This document shows, in pieces, positions 1 to 7,330 of a stretch of 47,011 nt of DNA. The first letter of the stretch is position 1. Each line of letters begins with the position of its first letter. A program made the position numbers and the translations under genes. The notes under the pieces were generated by a model. It made no database searches, had not been told where the DNA came from, and saw nothing but the letters and a program-made list of their open reading frames with translations. Source of the DNA: an uncultured Eubacteriales bacterium (lineage in GTDB: Bacteria; Bacillota; Clostridia; Oscillospirales; Acutalibacteraceae); contig ONIC01000202.1 in assembly GCA_900317815.1 (NCBI GenBank), forward strand, positions 1-47,011. The letters run 5' to 3'.

Positions 1-86
1 AAAAGATGCAAGCAAGATGAGTGCACCACAGGCACTTCCTTCGGTCGCTCAGTCCGAAGGACGTGATTTAATCAGTGGCTCCTTAA
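1..86. mobile_element. End of a MITE-like repeat element, cut by the window start
   Basis: Read on the minus strand, this stretch matches the left end of the element at 17375-17642: it starts TTAAGGAGCCACTGATTAAAT, continues with CGTCC..GGACTGAGC and ends near a shared TTGCATCTTT. The terminal CTCCT is followed by TA, as at the other copy. It differs by an extra segment of about 25 bases that contains a CTTCGG hairpin. The rest of the element lies outside the window. It holds no reading frame of note. Confidence 0.7.
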
Positions 87-124
87 AGAAGGCGGACTGC
101 TGTGTATATTCCGATCCCGTGAAA

Positions 125-149
125 CGTCCGATTAACGGAATCGGAACGT
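125..149. other. Hairpin between repeat element and rhomboid gene
   Basis: CCGATT and AATCGG pair around an AACGG loop at 128-144, flanked by further complementary bases. An alternative pairing uses TTCCGAT at 109-115. There is no T-run on either side, so this is not a clear terminator. It may belong to the neighbouring repeat. Confidence 0.4.
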
Positions 150-201
150 GACGCGCCGCATTGTAATTTGTAAATAAAATGATAAAATTTACAAAATTGT
201 A

Positions 202-230
202 TTGTTAATAGTGTTAATATGTGGTATACT
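202..230 (+). promoter_or_regulatory. Sigma-A type promoter of the rhomboid gene
   Basis: TTGTTA at 202-207 and TATACT at 225-230 are 17 bp apart. TGG directly before the -10 makes it an extended -10 promoter. It is about 55 bp upstream of the start codon at 287. Confidence 0.6.
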
Positions 231-286
231 TTTCTATGATTACAGTGGTTTTTAGTTTGGAAGATTGATTTGGGAGGTATGGTGAT

Positions 287-937
287 ATGAAAAAATTAAA
301 AGTAACATTCAATGCGCCCGTGACGCTGATGTTCGTTATGATCTGTTTTGCTGCTTTGATACTCAATGCGGCAACGGGCGGTTGGGCAAACAATCATTTG
401 TTCAGCGTCTATCGTTCATCGCTTTTCAGCCCGCTGACATACGTGCGCTTTTTCGGCCACGTTATAGGTCATGCGTCGTTCGATCATTTTCTCGGGAATA
501 TGATGACGCTGCTGATAATCGCGCCGCTGCTTGAAGAAAAGTATGGCTCGGGAAATATCCTCTTTGTGATACTTACAACGGCTTTCACAACAGGTATTCT
601 CAGCTTTATCTTTTTTCCGAGGGTTCAGCTCCTCGGTGCAAGCGGAGTCGTTTTTGCGTTTATCCTTCTGTCGTCTATCACGAGCGTTAAAGAGGGCGAG
701 ATCCCGCTGACGTTCATACTCGTTGCCGTGATCTATCTGGGGCAGCAGGTCTATGACGGGATATTCGTAGATGACGATGTATCGAACTTCGGACATATCC
801 TGGGCGGTATCTGCGGTTCGGTCATTGGCTACCAGCTCAACAAAAAGGGCGGCGGCAAAGGTCAGGGAGCGCTGACTCCGGGCGCTGGAAGTTTACAAAA
901 CAGCAGTCAAAACGGAAATCATCTTACGTATTATTGA
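287..937 (+). CDS. Rhomboid family intramembrane serine protease
   Basis: This 216-residue, multi-spanning membrane protein should cleave transmembrane segments of other membrane proteins inside the bilayer. The rhomboid signature is visible in order: H62, H67 and N71 in the first conserved helix (GHxxxxHxxxN), the catalytic Ser119 in GASG (117-120), and the catalytic His170 in FGHILGG. Six hydrophobic segments fit between residues 10 and 183. The last 30 residues are a Gly/Ser/Asn-rich hydrophilic tail without a known domain. GGGAGG about 10 bases upstream supports the ATG start. It lies 76 bp before the Ter cluster on the same strand, so it may be read with it, but it has its own promoter. 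The substrate is unknown. Confidence 0.88.
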   Translation: MKKLKVTFNAPVTLMFVMICFAALILNAATGGWANNHLFSVYRSSLFSPLTYVRFFGHVIGHASFDHFLGNMMTLLIIAPLLEEKYGSGNILFVILTTAFTTGILSFIFFPRVQLLGASGVVFAFILLSSITSVKEGEIPLTFILVAVIYLGQQVYDGIFVDDDVSNFGHILGGICGSVIGYQLNKKGGGKGQGALTPGAGSLQNSSQNGNHLTYY

Positions 938-1013
938 TGATCGGAGATATAGCAGTTTTTTCGGCGTATAATGACATTGATCTTGTATATGCCGATACGA
1001 TCGGGAGTGTGTG

Positions 1014-3296
1014 ATGATTGATATGAATAACAACGAAGTCTCGGAAGATCTCTTCGTACCGTTGAGCAAGAGAAGCTCAAAGGAGGTATTCTTTTACAGG
1101 ATCCCGGGCTTTAATGATGAGATATCAAAGATAATTGACAGATATTACGCTGCGGTGAGGAAAAAGGGCGCGATTCTAACGGGAAAGCTCAAAAATCCCG
1201 ATGAAAATCAGGTAGCGTACTTTCTTCAGATACTTGGATCCGAATTCAGATTGGACAGGTCTTTTCTCGAAGAATCGCTCGGCAAGTGGATCGCACAGCT
1301 TTCGTCAAACCGCCGCACCGTGCTGGCAAATGAACTGTATGATACGCTTGTCGATTTCAGATCACTCGGCAAAAACGAGGCGATGATAAAAAATCTGTAT
1401 GTGCGGCTGATGTGCTGGATCTACTACAAGCTTGGCAGCATTATTACGCACATCGGAGACGACGATGCACCGAAAATACTTTACGGCGGCGCAATAGGCA
1501 GGCACGAGCTATGCCTTCTGAGGCTGCTTCATAAGTGTAACTGCGATGTAGTATTTTTACAGTATTGCGGAGAAAACGAGTACAACGCACTCGATCCGAA
1601 GGGAACGATGTCAAAAAGGATAAGTCTGCCGGATATGGGGGCGTATCCCGAGGACTTTGACATAAAGTCGATCGAAGCCGCAGAGGTTCAGCGGAAAAAG
1701 CGGGAGCAGTTCTATATAGGAGAAGCTGCCGTTATGGCGGGCACAAATATCTGGCTCAAGGGAGATAATATTCTTGAAGACTTGAGAACGATACCCGTTT
1801 CCCGCGGAGATGACAAGAGAGTTTTCTATAATTCGCTTGTCCGCGTAGAGGGCGTATGGGACAAGCTTTCTTACCAGAATGATCTGTATACATTTTATAC
1901 GGAAATGAAAAACAGCGGTCGGCGGATAGTTTTGCTTGAAAAAAGGATACCGATGCCGACTAACAGTGAGCTTGAGGGCGTGGAGCGAGGCAGCTTCAAA
2001 ACGAAAGAGCAGGTAGTCACGGCGCTTTTAAGGAGCGTGAGGCTTCCTGTCAACGAGGATCTTAAAAAGATCTTCGCACGGGCTTATGTAGACGTGATCT
2101 TCGAAGAGGCTGAGCGTCCGGGAATGACGATGCAGAGACTGACGACTCTGGCGGCGTGCGTTTCCTGCTGGCTCAACCGATACGGTCCTTCGCTTTTCAA
2201 TAGCTGGACGATGCCGATAGTATCGCTTCTGATCTATCTCGGCGGCTGCAGGAGCGCACACGAGGCTGCGTTTCTCAGGGTGTTGTCAAGGCTTCCCTGC
2301 GATGTGCTGATACTTACGCCGAATTTGAATGAAAAATGTCTGCTCGAGGATCCGAAGCTGTTCGAGCTGAAATATACCGACAGCGTCAATCTCACCGAGT
2401 ATCCCACCGAAATGAGCGCAGTGCAGATCGGGACGGTCGCATACCATGCCGAGCGGGAGCTTGACAGCGCGCTGTACGAGGGCACGGGATTGTATCGTGA
2501 CTATCAGTATAAAAAGGCATCCTCCGTTGTTCTGAAGACGATGCTTGAGGAGATAGATATCCTATGGAATCAGGAGATGAAGTTCCGTCCGAATTTCACA
2601 GTTGTCAACGGTGTGGTAAGTGTGCCCGTGATCTTTGCAAAGGTGTCGGGCGTTCGCGATGCTCAGCCCAACAAATACTGGAAGTGGGTGCAGAGCCTGC
2701 TGACCGACAACACATTCCTGATCCAGAGCGCGCCCTTTATAGACCGCAGGAACTTCAATCCCATGGGAGTGAACTCCGCAGCGCTGATAAAGGACGGAAA
2801 GCTAAGGCGGGATTATGTGATTTCACTGCGTGAATATCAATACAGATATCTCAGAAAGGAAACGCAGGATCTTATATTTGACAAGATAGACCTTCTGATG
2901 AGTTCCAGGCTGATAAGCGGGACGTTCAAGAACGGAACGGAATATATCATAGCGTCAACGCTTCTGAATCTTCCTCCCGATATCCTGAAACTCATACAGG
3001 GATTTGACTTCACGAAGTTTAACCCGAAGGTCATCTATATAAATACAAGGGAGACTTCTATCTCTCTTGAGGACGCTGTATTAACGGCGTTTTTGAGTCT
3101 GATCGGCTTCGATGTTTTGTTTCTTGTGCCAACGGGCTATCAGACTGTGGAAGGTTATTTTGAAAAAAACATTCTCGATGAGCACAAGGTCGGGGAGTAC
3201 ATGTATGATCTTCAGGTACCGAAGCTCAAGATGCCTAAGACATCTGTACAGAAATCCAAGCCGAAATTCGGCGGATTATTCAGGAAGGGGCAGTAA
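1014..3296 (+). CDS. YceG-like protein of Ter-type stress clusters
   Basis: This large soluble protein of 760 residues has no signal peptide or membrane segment. Its sequence style and position before TelA and TerD genes match the YceG family (as in the B. subtilis yceC-yceI operon), which comparative genomics has placed in a putative biosynthetic module linked to tellurite-resistance proteins; its reaction is not established. I see no catalytic motif I can name with certainty. The C-terminal 25 residues are Lys-rich. Start: GGGAG at 1003-1007 lies 6 bases before ATG 1014; a GTG at 1011 is less well placed. It ends two bases before the next gene starts, so the two are almost certainly co-transcribed and translationally linked. 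The family call rests on recognition and context. Confidence 0.72.
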   Translation: MIDMNNNEVSEDLFVPLSKRSSKEVFFYRIPGFNDEISKIIDRYYAAVRKKGAILTGKLKNPDENQVAYFLQILGSEFRLDRSFLEESLGKWIAQLSSNRRTVLANELYDTLVDFRSLGKNEAMIKNLYVRLMCWIYYKLGSIITHIGDDDAPKILYGGAIGRHELCLLRLLHKCNCDVVFLQYCGENEYNALDPKGTMSKRISLPDMGAYPEDFDIKSIEAAEVQRKKREQFYIGEAAVMAGTNIWLKGDNILEDLRTIPVSRGDDKRVFYNSLVRVEGVWDKLSYQNDLYTFYTEMKNSGRRIVLLEKRIPMPTNSELEGVERGSFKTKEQVVTALLRSVRLPVNEDLKKIFARAYVDVIFEEAERPGMTMQRLTTLAACVSCWLNRYGPSLFNSWTMPIVSLLIYLGGCRSAHEAAFLRVLSRLPCDVLILTPNLNEKCLLEDPKLFELKYTDSVNLTEYPTEMSAVQIGTVAYHAERELDSALYEGTGLYRDYQYKKASSVVLKTMLEEIDILWNQEMKFRPNFTVVNGVVSVPVIFAKVSGVRDAQPNKYWKWVQSLLTDNTFLIQSAPFIDRRNFNPMGVNSAALIKDGKLRRDYVISLREYQYRYLRKETQDLIFDKIDLLMSSRLISGTFKNGTEYIIASTLLNLPPDILKLIQGFDFTKFNPKVIYINTRETSISLEDAVLTAFLSLIGFDVLFLVPTGYQTVEGYFEKNILDEHKVGEYMYDLQVPKLKMPKTSVQKSKPKFGGLFRKGQ

Positions 3297-3298
3297 AT

Positions 3299-4474
3299 AT
3301 GGCAATTGATTTCACGAAAAGAGACGACGTTCCCACCGCTCAGCCTGTTATGCAGAACAGCGTGACTCTTCAGAAAGAAGAGCCCGAACGGTATGATATC
3401 GTAGCTGACAGAGAGCGAGTCGCTGCGGAGCTTATGAACACAGACGAGATAGATAAGCTGACAAGCGAGATAGTCGTTCATGATATGAATACTATCGTAA
3501 ACTTCGGCGGAGAGACGGCGAACAAGATCGCTCAGGTCTCGGACACGGTCCTTCGCAACACAAATCTTTCTCAGCTTGACGATTCCGTAACCATGCTGAA
3601 CGCTCTGAAGAGGATCATGGATCAGTTTGATTCAAACGAGATCACAAAGGACGACGGCGTTCTCAGCAAGCTTTTCGGCGGAGCAAAGAAAAATCTCGAG
3701 AAGATCCTCAGCAAGTACACGTCTATGGGCAATGAGGTCGACAAGATCTATGTTCAGCTCAAGCAGTACGAGTCGGAGATCACCCAAACCAACCGCAAGC
3801 TCGAGGATATGTTTGAGACAAACGTGGATTATTACCATTCGCTCGTAAAGTACATCTATGCAGGCGATCAGGCTATAAAGGAGCTTGAGGGATATATCCT
3901 CCAGAGGAAGGACGACATGGAGACAACGGGCGACAGCTCGATCCAGTTTGAGATACAGTCCTGCGAGCAGGCGCTCTCGATGCTCGAACAGAGAGTCCAG
4001 GATCTTCGCACGGCGGAGAGCGTTGCGATGCAGTCTATCCCGCTTATCAAGACCATGGAGTTCAGCAACCTGAATCTTATAAGGAAGATCGACTCCGCAT
4101 TCATCGTAACGCTGCCTGTCTTCAAACAGTCTCTCGCTCAGGCTGTTATGCTCAAGCGCCAGAAGGTCCAGGCAGACGCACTCGCCGCACTCGATGAAAA
4201 GACGAACGAGCTTCTCATCAAGAATGCTCAGAATGCTGTCGATCAGTCGAAGATGGTAGCTCACCTTGTAGCTGGAAGCTCGATCAAGGTCGAAACTCTC
4301 GAAACTACGTGGCAGACGATAATGAACGGCATTGAGGAAACGCGGCAGATTCAGGAGGACGCGAAGAGAGAGCGTGCCGACGCAAAGGCAAGGCTCGAAA
4401 ATATCAAGAACGAATTCTACAAGAATTATACCATGCCGTCTGAGGGTTCGGGCATAAGGTATATAAAGAATTGA
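3299..4474 (+). CDS. TelA-like toxic anion resistance protein (YceH family)
   Basis: This 391-residue protein is predominantly helical and charged, with long heptad-like stretches (about residues 85-330) and no membrane segment. It resembles the TelA/KlaA family, known from tellurite-resistance plasmids and from the chromosomal yceH gene; the biochemical role is unsettled, but it is a recurrent partner of TerD proteins in envelope or metal stress clusters. The ATG is two bases after the stop of the YceG-like gene, and terD genes follow after a gap of 64 bp. The order YceG-TelA-TerD is the typical one, which supports both calls. The N-terminal 40 residues are polar and look disordered. Confidence 0.8.
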   Translation: MAIDFTKRDDVPTAQPVMQNSVTLQKEEPERYDIVADRERVAAELMNTDEIDKLTSEIVVHDMNTIVNFGGETANKIAQVSDTVLRNTNLSQLDDSVTMLNALKRIMDQFDSNEITKDDGVLSKLFGGAKKNLEKILSKYTSMGNEVDKIYVQLKQYESEITQTNRKLEDMFETNVDYYHSLVKYIYAGDQAIKELEGYILQRKDDMETTGDSSIQFEIQSCEQALSMLEQRVQDLRTAESVAMQSIPLIKTMEFSNLNLIRKIDSAFIVTLPVFKQSLAQAVMLKRQKVQADALAALDEKTNELLIKNAQNAVDQSKMVAHLVAGSSIKVETLETTWQTIMNGIEETRQIQEDAKRERADAKARLENIKNEFYKNYTMPSEGSGIRYIKN

Positions 4475-4538
4475 TCCCTACACAAAAGCTTATACTTTCT
4501 TCAATAACATCTGACAAACAACATTGGGGGTATTCATT

Positions 4539-5120
4539 ATGGCAATCAATCTTACAAAAGGACAGAAGATCGACCTTACGAAGGGCAATCCGAGTCTGAA
4601 AAACATTATGGTCGGTCTCGGATGGGACGTCAACGAATTTGACGGCGGCGCTGATTTTGATCTTGATGCTTCTGCATTCGCGCTCGGTGCAAATGCGAAA
4701 TGTCCCACGGATCAGGACTTCGTTTTCTACGGCAACCTGAAGCACCCTTCGGGCGCTATCGAGCACATGGGCGATAACCTCACGGGCGAGGGCGACGGCG
4801 ACGATGAGCAGATACTTGTGGATCTTTCGATGATACCCGCAAATATCGAGAAGATCGCATTTACGGTAACGATCTACGATGCCGACAGAAGACGTCAGAA
4901 CTTTGGTCAGGTCTCGAATTCCTACATCAGGATCGTTGACGAGTCAACAGGTACCGAGATCATTCACTATGACCTCGGTGAGGATTTCTCGATCGAGACG
5001 GCTATCGTTGTAGGCGAGCTTTACAAATACAACGGCAATTGGAAGTTCAACGCCATCGGCAGCGGATTCAGAGGCGGACTCGCCGCACTCTGCGCACACT
5101 ATGGAATAGACGCCGAATAG
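4539..5120 (+). CDS. terD: TerD family Ca2+-binding stress protein (copy 1)
   Basis: This 193-residue single-domain protein is from the TerD/CABP family, cytoplasmic beta-sandwich proteins that bind calcium and are induced in stress-response Ter clusters. Hallmarks are LTKGQK at the N-terminus, GLGWD (26-30), the acidic DFDLDAS strand (39-45) and the [13 protein letters not shown] loop (78-90), whose acidic residues form the Ca2+ site in characterised members. The start ATG at 4539 is preceded by TTGGGGG; an in-frame upstream start at 4524 would absorb that ribosome site and is rejected. It is about 70% identical by eye to copy 3, so these are recent paralogues. A GC-rich hairpin begins at the last base of the stop codon. 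Confidence 0.93.
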   Translation: MAINLTKGQKIDLTKGNPSLKNIMVGLGWDVNEFDGGADFDLDASAFALGANAKCPTDQDFVFYGNLKHPSGAIEHMGDNLTGEGDGDDEQILVDLSMIPANIEKIAFTVTIYDADRRRQNFGQVSNSYIRIVDESTGTEIIHYDLGEDFSIETAIVVGELYKYNGNWKFNAIGSGFRGGLAALCAHYGIDAE

Positions 5121-5135
5121 TGCCCGAGCGGGCAC
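5120..5135. repeat. GC-rich hairpin after terD copy 1
   Basis: GTGCCC and GGGCAC pair around GAGC, starting at the last base of the terD stop codon, and are followed by CGGCAATGACG. The layout (TAG stop, CCCGAGCGGG core, then a GGCA stretch) recurs after argS at 33981. No T-run follows, so it is more likely an RNA-stability or REP-like element than a terminator. Confidence 0.45.
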
Positions 5136-5240
5136 CGGCAATGACGCAGTGCGGCGTTCCGACATCGGTTAGATATTCCTGCGTATTCGGCATTCATTTT
5201 TACTTATTTATCTCACATTTTCAGAAAAGGGTGTTTCACA

Positions 5241-5825
5241 ATGCATATCAATCTGACAGCAGGTCAGGAGTATAATTTATCGGAGGAGAATACGGATCTT
5301 TCCGGTATGTTCGCCGGTCTTGGCTGGGATGTTAACCGCGATGAGGGCGATGACAGGGTGTTTGATCTTGATGCGTCGGCTTTTCTTCTCTCAAGCGACG
5401 GAAAGGTTCTGTCATCTACGGATTTTATCTATTACAACAATCTCAAGCATCCCTCGGGTGCCGTTACTCACACGGGTGACAACCGCACGGGCGAGGGCGA
5501 AGGTGACGATGAGGCTATCCTGTTCGATTTCTCGAAAATGCCCGATTATGTAGAGCGGGTCGTTATTACGGCGAGCATTTATGAAGCTGCCGACAGAAAT
5601 CAGACCTTCGGACAGATCAAAAACGCATATATCAGAATATACGACGAAGAACTCGGAGAACTATTCCGCTATGATCTCGGAGAGACGTTTTCCGATGAGA
5701 CAGCGGTAGTGTTCGGCGAGATCGTGCGCGAGGACGGTCAGTGGAAGTTCCATGCGATCGGAGAGGGCTACAAGGGCGGTATCCTTACCCTGAGCCTTAA
5801 ATACGGCGTATTCAAAAAAAGATGA
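5241..5825 (+). CDS. terD: TerD family Ca2+-binding stress protein (copy 2)
   Basis: This is the second of four TerD paralogues, 194 residues. It keeps GLGWD (26-30), VFDLDAS (40-46) and the acidic loop, but the loop reads [13 protein letters not shown] (79-91), with Arg where the other copies have Leu, and the N-terminal segment (LTAGQEYNLSEEN) is more acidic than the usual LTKGQ-LTKGNP. It is the most divergent in overall surface charge. AAAAGGGTG about 10 bases upstream is the ribosome site. It is separated from copy 1 by 120 bp and from copy 3 by 107 bp, both gaps being filled with hairpins. A distinct partner or calcium affinity is possible, but that is inference. Confidence 0.92.
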   Translation: MHINLTAGQEYNLSEENTDLSGMFAGLGWDVNRDEGDDRVFDLDASAFLLSSDGKVLSSTDFIYYNNLKHPSGAVTHTGDNRTGEGEGDDEAILFDFSKMPDYVERVVITASIYEAADRNQTFGQIKNAYIRIYDEELGELFRYDLGETFSDETAVVFGEIVREDGQWKFHAIGEGYKGGILTLSLKYGVFKKR

Positions 5826-5834
5826 ACTTGAGCC

Positions 5835-5891
5835 GTCTCGTCATAAACTTATATGAGACCCGTTATCGGGTAACATACGGGCTTAAGCCCG
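5835..5891 (+). other. Cluster of hairpins between terD copies 2 and 3
   Basis: Three small hairpins follow each other: GTCTC..GAGAC (5835-5859), ACCCG-TTAT-CGGGT overlapping it, and the perfect 14-bp palindrome CGGGCTTAAGCCCG (5878-5891) followed by AAAAATAAAAT. There is no U-run, so read-through into terD copy 3 is expected; the structures may protect or delimit processed mRNA segments. Confidence 0.45.
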
Positions 5892-5932
5892 AAAAATAAA
5901 ATCGCATAAGCGATACAGGGAGGTAATTAGTT

Positions 5933-6514
5933 ATGTCAGTTAATCTTACAAAGGGTCAGAAGGTCAGCCTTACAAAGGGCAATCCCGGACTTAAAAACGT
6001 TGTAGTCGGCTTGGGCTGGGACGTTAATGCATTCGATTCGGGCGCAGATTTCGATCTTGACGCATCGGCGTTCCTGCTCGGTGCAAACGGAAAGACGGCT
6101 GCTTCGACCGATTTCGTTTTCTACAACAATCTACAGCACCCCTCGGGCGCAGTTACACACACCGGCGACAACCTCACAGGTGAGGGAGAGGGCGACGACG
6201 AGTCGATCAAGGTAGATCTCTCGAAGGTTCCCGCAAGTGTGGAAAAGATCGCATTCACGGCTACTATCCACGAGGCTGAGGCAAGACGCCAGACCTTCGG
6301 ACAGGTAAGCAACGCATATATCAGGATCTATGACGAGAACACGAATCAGGAATTGCTTCGTTACGATCTCGGCGAGGATTTCTCAATCGAAACGGCAGTA
6401 GTTTTCGGCGAGCTTTACAAGCACAACGGCGAGTGGAAGTTCAATGCTATCGGCAGCGGTTATCAGGGCGGCCTTGCAGCACTTTGCAGCAGCTTCGGAA
6501 TTGAAGTAGGATGA
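5933..6514 (+). CDS. terD: TerD family Ca2+-binding stress protein (copy 3)
   Basis: This is the third TerD paralogue, 193 residues, and the closest to the family consensus. It shows LTKGQK (5-10), GLGWD (26-30), DFDLDAS (39-45), [15 protein letters not shown] (76-90) and the C-terminal WKFNAIGSG strand. The family binds Ca2+ through these acidic clusters. A strong GGGAGG site lies at the proper distance from ATG 5933. Its stop is only 18 bases before copy 4, which carries its own GGAGG, so the pair is surely co-transcribed. High similarity to copy 1 suggests tandem duplication. Confidence 0.94.
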   Translation: MSVNLTKGQKVSLTKGNPGLKNVVVGLGWDVNAFDSGADFDLDASAFLLGANGKTAASTDFVFYNNLQHPSGAVTHTGDNLTGEGEGDDESIKVDLSKVPASVEKIAFTATIHEAEARRQTFGQVSNAYIRIYDENTNQELLRYDLGEDFSIETAVVFGELYKHNGEWKFNAIGSGYQGGLAALCSSFGIEVG

Positions 6515-6532
6515 TGATCGGAGGTTGAAAAA

Positions 6533-7135
6533 ATGTCTGTTAGTTTATCAAAGGGTCAGAAAGTCAGCCTTACAAAGGAAAACCCGGGACTCAACTCGAT
6601 CGTTGTAGGCCTCGGCTGGGACGCTGCTCAGCGCAATACAGGCGGATTTCTCGGCGCACTTTTCGGTTCACAGCCTGCCGATATCGACTGTGACGCTTCC
6701 GCGATCATGCTTCAGAACGGCAAGTTCGTCAGCAAGTCGGATCTTGTTTACTTCGGCAATCTTCGGCACAGCTCGGGCTCTGTTCGTCACACGGGTGACA
6801 ACCTTACGGGCGACGGTGAGGGCGATGATGAGCAGATCATCATCGATCTCCAGAATGTGCCGGCGCAGTACGACAGGATCGTAATTGTTGTAAATATCTA
6901 CGCTGCATATCAGAGAAAGCAGGATTTCGGACTTATCAATAATGCGTTTGTCCGTATCGTTGATATGAAGACCGGCAGGGAAATGCTCAAGTATAATCTT
7001 TCAGAGAATTATGCGGGCATGACTGCTATGGTATTCGGGGAGATCTACCGTCACAACGGCGAGTGGAAATTCAACGCGATCGGCGCAGGTACACGCGACG
7101 GCTCGGTCAGTGAACTCGTAAAGAGATATTCCTGA
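6533..7135 (+). CDS. terD: TerD family protein with an N-terminal insertion (copy 4)
   Basis: This fourth paralogue has 200 residues. Between GLGWD and the first acidic strand it carries an insertion of about 14 mostly hydrophobic residues (positions 33-49, with GGFLGALFG), and the acidic strand is altered to DIDCDAS, introducing a cysteine. The main Ca2+ loop GDNLTGDGEGDDE (88-100) is intact. Such insertion-bearing TerD proteins often accompany canonical ones in firmicute clusters. The hydrophobic loop could serve membrane or partner contact; that is inference. A perfect hairpin follows at 7153. Confidence 0.93.
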   Translation: MSVSLSKGQKVSLTKENPGLNSIVVGLGWDAAQRNTGGFLGALFGSQPADIDCDASAIMLQNGKFVSKSDLVYFGNLRHSSGSVRHTGDNLTGDGEGDDEQIIIDLQNVPAQYDRIVIVVNIYAAYQRKQDFGLINNAFVRIVDMKTGREMLKYNLSENYAGMTAMVFGEIYRHNGEWKFNAIGAGTRDGSVSELVKRYS

Positions 7136-7152
7136 TACGAAGCAGAGTAAAA

Positions 7153-7185
7153 ATAACGGGGAGCTGTTGCAAGTCTCCCCGTTAT
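7153..7185 (+). terminator. Perfect 11-bp hairpin at the end of the terD array
   Basis: ATAACGGGGAG and CTCCCCGTTAT pair perfectly around an 11-base loop. No T-run follows, so termination may be partial; it could separate terD transcripts from the ATPase gene starting 145 bp downstream. Confidence 0.5.
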
Positions 7186-7330
7186 GTGGTACAATATGGA
7201 ATGGTCGGAAAGAGCAGCTGAGCTTGATCGAAACGGCAGAAATGCATTTTTTTGATATCTTTTGATCTCCAAGGCAGCTTACTCTTCCGATAATTATAAT
7301 TAACTCTTTATAATATTGGAGGGATTTTTT

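Noticed and set aside
5120..5240. Promoter for terD copy 2
   Set aside because: No pair of boxes with proper spacing was found; the gap is explained by the hairpin repeat and a ribosome site.
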